Below, piece after piece: positions 63,669-64,000 of a stretch of DNA of 64,000 bases. The notes under the pieces are model-generated. The model was not told where the DNA came from, searched no databases, and saw nothing but the letters and a program-made list of their open reading frames with translations. Position numbers and translations under genes: made by a program. Every line of letters starts with the position of its first letter. Position 1 is the stretch's first letter. The stretch comes from CAVVST01 sp963750995 (GTDB taxonomy: Bacteria > Acidobacteriota > Vicinamibacteria > Vicinamibacterales > UBA2999): positions 1,116,001 to 1,180,000 of the forward strand of contig CAVVST010000002.1 of NCBI GenBank assembly GCA_963750995.1, read 5' to 3'.

Positions 63669-64000
63669 CTAGCGGCCGGACGCCCAGGCCAGCTGCGCTT
63701 CTCCGCACTCGACGTGCATGATGTTGAACCGCTCGACGTCGTCCTTGCTGACGAACGGGTGCGGCTCGCCTGGCTTGCGTGCGCGCAGCGCCTCGATCTT
63801 CTCAAACGTGCCGTCGTACTCGGCGTGCGTGTGGATGATCGCGTCGACGCCCGCTTTCTCCTCGAGATCCTTGAATCGCTTCGAAGAGGCGATGTAGGTC
63901 TGCGCCATCGTCTTGCGGTCGGGGAACATCAGGATCCCCTCCTGCACGATCCGCATGAAGTCGCCGCCGATCATGCCGCCGACGTGGCGCTGGGTGCCGT
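63669..64000 (-). CDS. C-terminal part of a protein, possibly a metallo-beta-lactamase-fold hydrolase
   Basis: The gene runs off the right edge, so only about 110 C-terminal residues are visible (GTQRHVGGMIGGDFMRIVQE, AGVDAIIHTHAEYDGTFEKI, IMHVECGEAQLAWASGR). The IIHTHAEYDG segment resembles the late His motif of metallo-beta-lactamase-fold hydrolases, but the main HxHxDH motif would be outside the window. It shares orientation with the DUF6152 gene 46 bp downstream and is likely in the same operon. Family assignment is uncertain. Confidence 0.4.
   Translation of the reverse strand, partial: GTQRHVGGMIGGDFMRIVQEGILMFPDRKTMAQTYIASSKRFKDLEEKAGVDAIIHTHAEYDGTFEKIEALRARKPGEPHPFVSKDDVERFNIMHVECGEAQLAWASGR

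Noticed and set aside
1..64000. Programmed frameshifting as the cause of the many frame breaks
   Set aside because: The breaks occur in unrelated genes, at different positions, without slippery heptamers or fixed downstream structures. The link to GTAC fits systematic read error better.

Overview
This GC-rich window reads as a chromosomal segment of an Acidobacteriota bacterium, most likely a Vicinamibacteria-type soil or sediment lineage. That placement is inferred, not measured. It rests on the many very large TonB-dependent receptors with an N-terminal carboxypeptidase-regulatory-like domain, the DUF6152 and DUF5916 proteins, a reaction-centre-type cytochrome c in a non-phototrophic setting, and numerous secreted proteins typical of that phylum. 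There are no rRNA or tRNA genes, CRISPR arrays, prophage or transposase genes that I can see.

Layout. (1) 1-6288, minus strand: a complex I operon in the order nuoA-B-C-D-E-F-H-J-(K), with nuoG and nuoI missing from their usual places. (2) 6391-15231: a truncated glycosyltransferase-like gene, a two-domain SagB-type oxidoreductase, a very long Lhr helicase, a Nei-type DNA glycosylase and a DUF523 protein. (3) 15292-22436, minus strand: a gas vesicle cluster (gvpJ-like, gvpA, three gvpL/F paralogues, gvpG, another small gvpA-family gene and gvpK) with a histidine kinase and a response regulator embedded in the middle. (4) 22810-32055: a decayed small membrane gene, yajQ, DUF4956, a lipoprotein, treY, a phospholipase-D-type cardiolipin synthase, a nucleotidyltransferase and a metallophosphoesterase. 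(5) 32155-35087: a Spy/CpxP-like periplasmic protein divergent from an OmpR-type regulator and its kinase, which looks like an envelope-stress system. (6) 35156-63622: an outer-membrane and respiratory accessory region with four TonB receptors, five members of a secreted family recognised by W(D/E)GDTLV-like and DQ..V..R(L/W)RR-like motifs, three DUF6152 proteins, an MFS exporter, a DUF5916 outer-membrane protein, three c-type cytochrome genes (one a di-haem peroxidase) and an SMP-30-like lactonase. A partial gene runs off the right edge.

Three genome-scale signals cut across this list. First, short palindromes footed by GTAG/CTAC, often as inverted pairs, are scattered through the window. 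They look like REP/BIME elements. Several supply the stop codon of the flanking gene, and two palindromic insertions lie inside coding sequence (lhr and a gvpL/F gene). Second, about fourteen genes or gene fragments carry frameshifts, nearly all +1, and about ten of these lie on or beside the tetranucleotide GTAC. This suggests systematic read error at a modified motif rather than real gene decay. Third, many gene gaps contain inverted arrays of short degenerate words, a different word at each locus, including one cruciform of about 290 bp at 36347-36640.

Frameshifted genes are given below as single spans with the break point stated. I think most are intact in the organism.
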